Under the pieces are notes generated by a model, which worked only from the letters and a program-made list of their open reading frames with translations, had not been told where the DNA came from and ran no database searches. A stretch of DNA of 64,000 bases from DASZIT01 sp036268775 (lineage in GTDB: Bacteria > Actinomycetota > Acidimicrobiia > Acidimicrobiales > RAAP-2): contig DATATM010000031.1 of assembly GCA_036268775.1 (NCBI GenBank), positions 263,310 through 327,309 on the forward strand, in the 5' to 3' direction. Within the stretch, counting starts at the first letter, position 1, and each line of letters opens with the position of its first letter. The position numbers and the translations under genes are program-made. Positions 62,901 to 64,000 of the stretch are shown here, piece after piece.

Positions 62901-64000
62901 CCCTTCGACCGGGGTCATCTCCGGTACTCCCACCGCCTCGGGTCCCGATACCTTCACCGTCACCCTCACCGATGCCAACAACGAGACGGCGACCCAGAGC
63001 TACACGGTGACCACACTGGCCGCTCCGTCGATCACCACCGCCACCCTTCCCGGTGGCGAGCACGGCGCGCCGTACAGCCAGACCCTGGTGGGCGCCGGCG
63101 GCAGCACCCCCTACACCTGGTCGGTGGTCGGATCGCTTCCCGCTGGCCTGACTCTCAACCCTGCCACCGGCGTCATCTCCGGCACCCCCACCGGATCGGG
63201 GCCCTCCACCTTCACTGTGACCCTCACCGACTTCGCCGGCCAAATGGCCTCTCAGAGTTACACCTTGACCATCCTGACCGGGCCGACCATCACCACCGCC
63301 ATCCTCCCCGGCGGTGAGCTCGGCGTGCCCTACAGCCAGACCGTGGCGGGCGCCGGCGGCAGTAGCCCCTACACCTGGTCGGTGGTGGGATCGCTTCCGG
63401 CCGGCCTGACCCTCAACCCTGCAACCGGCGTCATCTCCGGCACCCCCACCGGTTCGGGGCCGTCCACCTTCACCGTGACCCTCACTGATGCGGCCAGCCA
63501 AATGGCCTCCCAGAGCTACACCGTGACCATCCTGGCTGCCCCGTCGATTACCACCGCCACTCTTCCGGGTGGCGAGAACGGCGTGCCCTACAGCCAGACC
63601 GTGGCGGGCGCCGGCGGCAGCATCCCCTACGCCTGGTCGGTGACCGCTGGCTCGCTCCCGGCCGGCCTCACTCTCGACACCTCAACCGGCGTCATCTCCG
63701 GGACCCCCACCGGCTCGGGCTCGTCACCGTTCACCGTGACCCTCACTGATGCCCACAACCAGACCGCCACCCAGGCTTACACAGTGGGCATCTTGGCTGC
63801 CCCATCGATCACTACCGCCACCCTCCCCGGTGGTGAGGTCGGTGCTCCCTATAGCCAGACTGTGATCGGCACCGGGGGCAGCACGCCTTACGCCTGGTCG
63901 GTGACCGCTGGCTCGTTGCCGACCGGCCTCACCCTCAATGGCACCACCGGGGTCATCTCCGGCAGTCCGACGACCTCGGGTCCGGCGACGTTCACGGTCA
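59959..64000 (+). CDS. Giant secreted lectin-like/FN3/Ig-like repeat protein (3' end outside window)
   Basis: At least 1,347 codons from GTG 59959, open to the edge. A signal peptide (KVPKVSVRKIPAIVMATIIA, cleavage near ASA at ~35) is followed by: a legume-lectin-like domain (~residues 40-310; GLDITFNTYQFNKG, DGISFTLA, GYLGIGFDVYGNF); a DUF11-like domain (~350-490; TVTDTFPTGVVPG); one FN3 domain (~493-585; GYTITPYIAG, SGTAYTFKVAAIND); then at least nine Ig-like putative-Ig (He_PIG) repeats of 86-87 residues. Role inferred: surface adhesin or glycan-binding stalk. The anchoring end (sortase signal, membrane helix) is not visible. An antisense frame (62404-63501) is a composition shadow. Confidence 0.85.
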   Translation, partial: MKVPKVSVRKIPAIVMATIIAMSIGVALVASPASAATTPLISTSFTTNTTGVGQWVLPTASGTNQACLTSLPTTGATSIPHCATGNDTAGSGALQLTTNTTTQVGSVFNTTSLPATQGLDITFNTYQFNKGASTPADGISFTLAAANPTNPQPPVSAGPSGGSLGYSTNQTLPGVPNGYLGIGFDVYGNFLNTSYGGSTCPTVGSIGSTNYPQNVTVRGPGNGTSGYCLVKTTANTASPSGTNNLPGGTKALDNPTATTHGPTDLVPVEIAVNPSATAATTASGLAVPAKSFAVDFTPVGGTAHSFTNALPNLTAGAQGIPTAWFDPTTGVPYQLTFGWTASTGGSIEYHDITTLTSSTLNGPLPTMSLSDTDNASGVFKQGTSTTNVILTPSLGSSAAETNPPTVTDTFPTGVVPGTATGTSWDCTASAGQTVTCTYTGATVAANASYPPITVPIGVTGSAVVGAGTDSAKVSSIDALPVVAADSFTVELLPGAPTGVSTIAGDASASVSFTAPVNDGGSAVTGYTITPYIAGVPQTPHTFNSTATTESVTGLTSGTAYTFKVAAINDVGTGPNSTASGAVTPLPLPSITTATLPAGEVGVAYSQTVAGTGGKLPYGWSVTTGSLPAGLTLNAATGVISGTPTTAGSPTFIVTLTDANGGQDTQSYTLTVVPNPSITTLSVPGGEVGAPYSQTLVGSGGTAPLTWSVTTGSLPAGLTLNAATGVISGTPTAAGSPTFIVTLTDTNGKKATQSYTLAVVIGPSITTPSLPSGEVGVAYSQPLAGTGGTTPYTWSVTTGSLPAGLTLNSATGVISGSPTAAGSPTFTVTLTDANSQTSTKVFTVVVAAVPSITTPSLPSGEVGVAYSQTLAGTGGATPYAWSVTTGSLPAGLTLNSATGVISGSPTTAGSPTFTVTLTDANNQTATHSYTVGILALPSITTATLPGGEVGVTYSQTLAGTGGATPYAWSVTTGSLPAGLALNPSTGVISGTPTASGPDTFTVTLTDANNETATQSYTVTTLAAPSITTATLPGGEHGAPYSQTLVGAGGSTPYTWSVVGSLPAGLTLNPATGVISGTPTGSGPSTFTVTLTDFAGQMASQSYTLTILTGPTITTAILPGGELGVPYSQTVAGAGGSSPYTWSVVGSLPAGLTLNPATGVISGTPTGSGPSTFTVTLTDAASQMASQSYTVTILAAPSITTATLPGGENGVPYSQTVAGAGGSIPYAWSVTAGSLPAGLTLDTSTGVISGTPTGSGSSPFTVTLTDAHNQTATQAYTVGILAAPSITTATLPGGEVGAPYSQTVIGTGGSTPYAWSVTAGSLPTGLTLNGTTGVISGSPTTSGPATFTV
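61720..64000 (+). repeat. Eight complete plus one partial 258-261-nt Ig-like domain repeats
   Basis: Units begin (PSITT or similar) at 61720, 61981, 62242, 62503, 62764, 63025, 63283, 63541 and 63802; units 6 and 7 are one codon shorter. Each reads GEVGVAYSQTLAGTGG..PY.WSV, SLPAGLTLN..TGVISGTPT, then FTVTLTDAN. Neighbouring units (4 and 5; 6 and 7) share long near-identical DNA, indicating recent duplication or gene conversion. Confidence 0.95.

Noticed and set aside
62404..63501. 365-residue minus-strand frame inside the Ig-like repeats
   Set aside because: It merely mirrors the 261-nt repeat period; residues are Gly/Arg-rich and the sense strand encodes a clear domain.
61720..64000. Regularly spaced repeats considered as a CRISPR-like array
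   Set aside because: The repeats are 258-261 nt, contiguous and coding, with no spacers; they are protein domains.

Overview
The window looks like chromosomal DNA of a high-GC actinobacterium, probably from or near the class Acidimicrobiia. This is inferred from gene content: an MshA-type mycothiol glycosyltransferase, a nickel superoxide dismutase with its processing protease, a Rex-hem operon, a proC/excisionase-like neighbourhood resembling that of mycobacteria, an RsiG-like c-di-GMP-responsive anti-sigma factor, and a secreted protein with GYWLVASDGG-type repeats. Many GTG starts and 1-4 nt stop/start overlaps fit this.

Bases 1 to about 13,680 are compositionally different: visibly lower GC, with TTA codons in use. 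They hold one co-directional catabolic and uptake cluster: a hydantoinase/oxoprolinase A subunit (cut by the window edge) and B subunit, an SDR dehydrogenase, a carboxymuconolactone-decarboxylase-like protein, an AtuA-like protein with a separate small AtuA-like partner, a Rieske oxygenase, an FMN-dependent alpha-hydroxy-acid oxidase, a [2Fe-2S] ferredoxin, and a three-gene ABC importer. Two sigma70-like promoters split it into transcription units. The segment ends in a decayed IS481-family transposase with a second transposase fragment, followed by a tRNA-Lys(UUU) gene whose 3' end faces the cluster. I read this as one end of an acquired catabolic island. This gene combination is the best candidate here for an undescribed pathway.

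From 14.8 kb onward the DNA is high-GC core-like sequence. 15.3-21.9 kb carries a secreted beta-propeller protein, a GNAT enzyme, a propeller lipoprotein overlapping a class V aminotransferase, a DksA-like zinc-finger protein, and divergent sodN and sodX. 21.9-29.3 kb carries rsiG (with a second, altered c-di-GMP motif), an XRE regulator, mshA with a YbjN protein, proC (apparently without a normal start codon), an excisionase-like HTH protein, a SAM hydroxide adenosyltransferase and several lipoproteins. 29.6-36.8 kb is rex-hemA-hemC-cobA-hemD-hemB-hemL, a redox-linked route from glutamyl-tRNA to uroporphyrinogen III and precorrin-2.

At 36.9-40.3 kb there are two tandem paralogous membrane-anchored proteins, the first with a frameshift. 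40.3-41.7 kb encodes a geranylgeranyl/menaquinone-reductase-family flavoprotein, divergent from a complete 14-gene complex I operon nuoA-N (41.9-58.6 kb). Several Nuo subunits carry unusual low-complexity tails. The window closes with a LapA-domain membrane protein, a VOC-fold protein, and the first 1,347 codons of a giant secreted lectin/FN3/Ig-like repeat protein that runs off the end. Function calls rest on motifs and gene order read by eye; no database search was possible.
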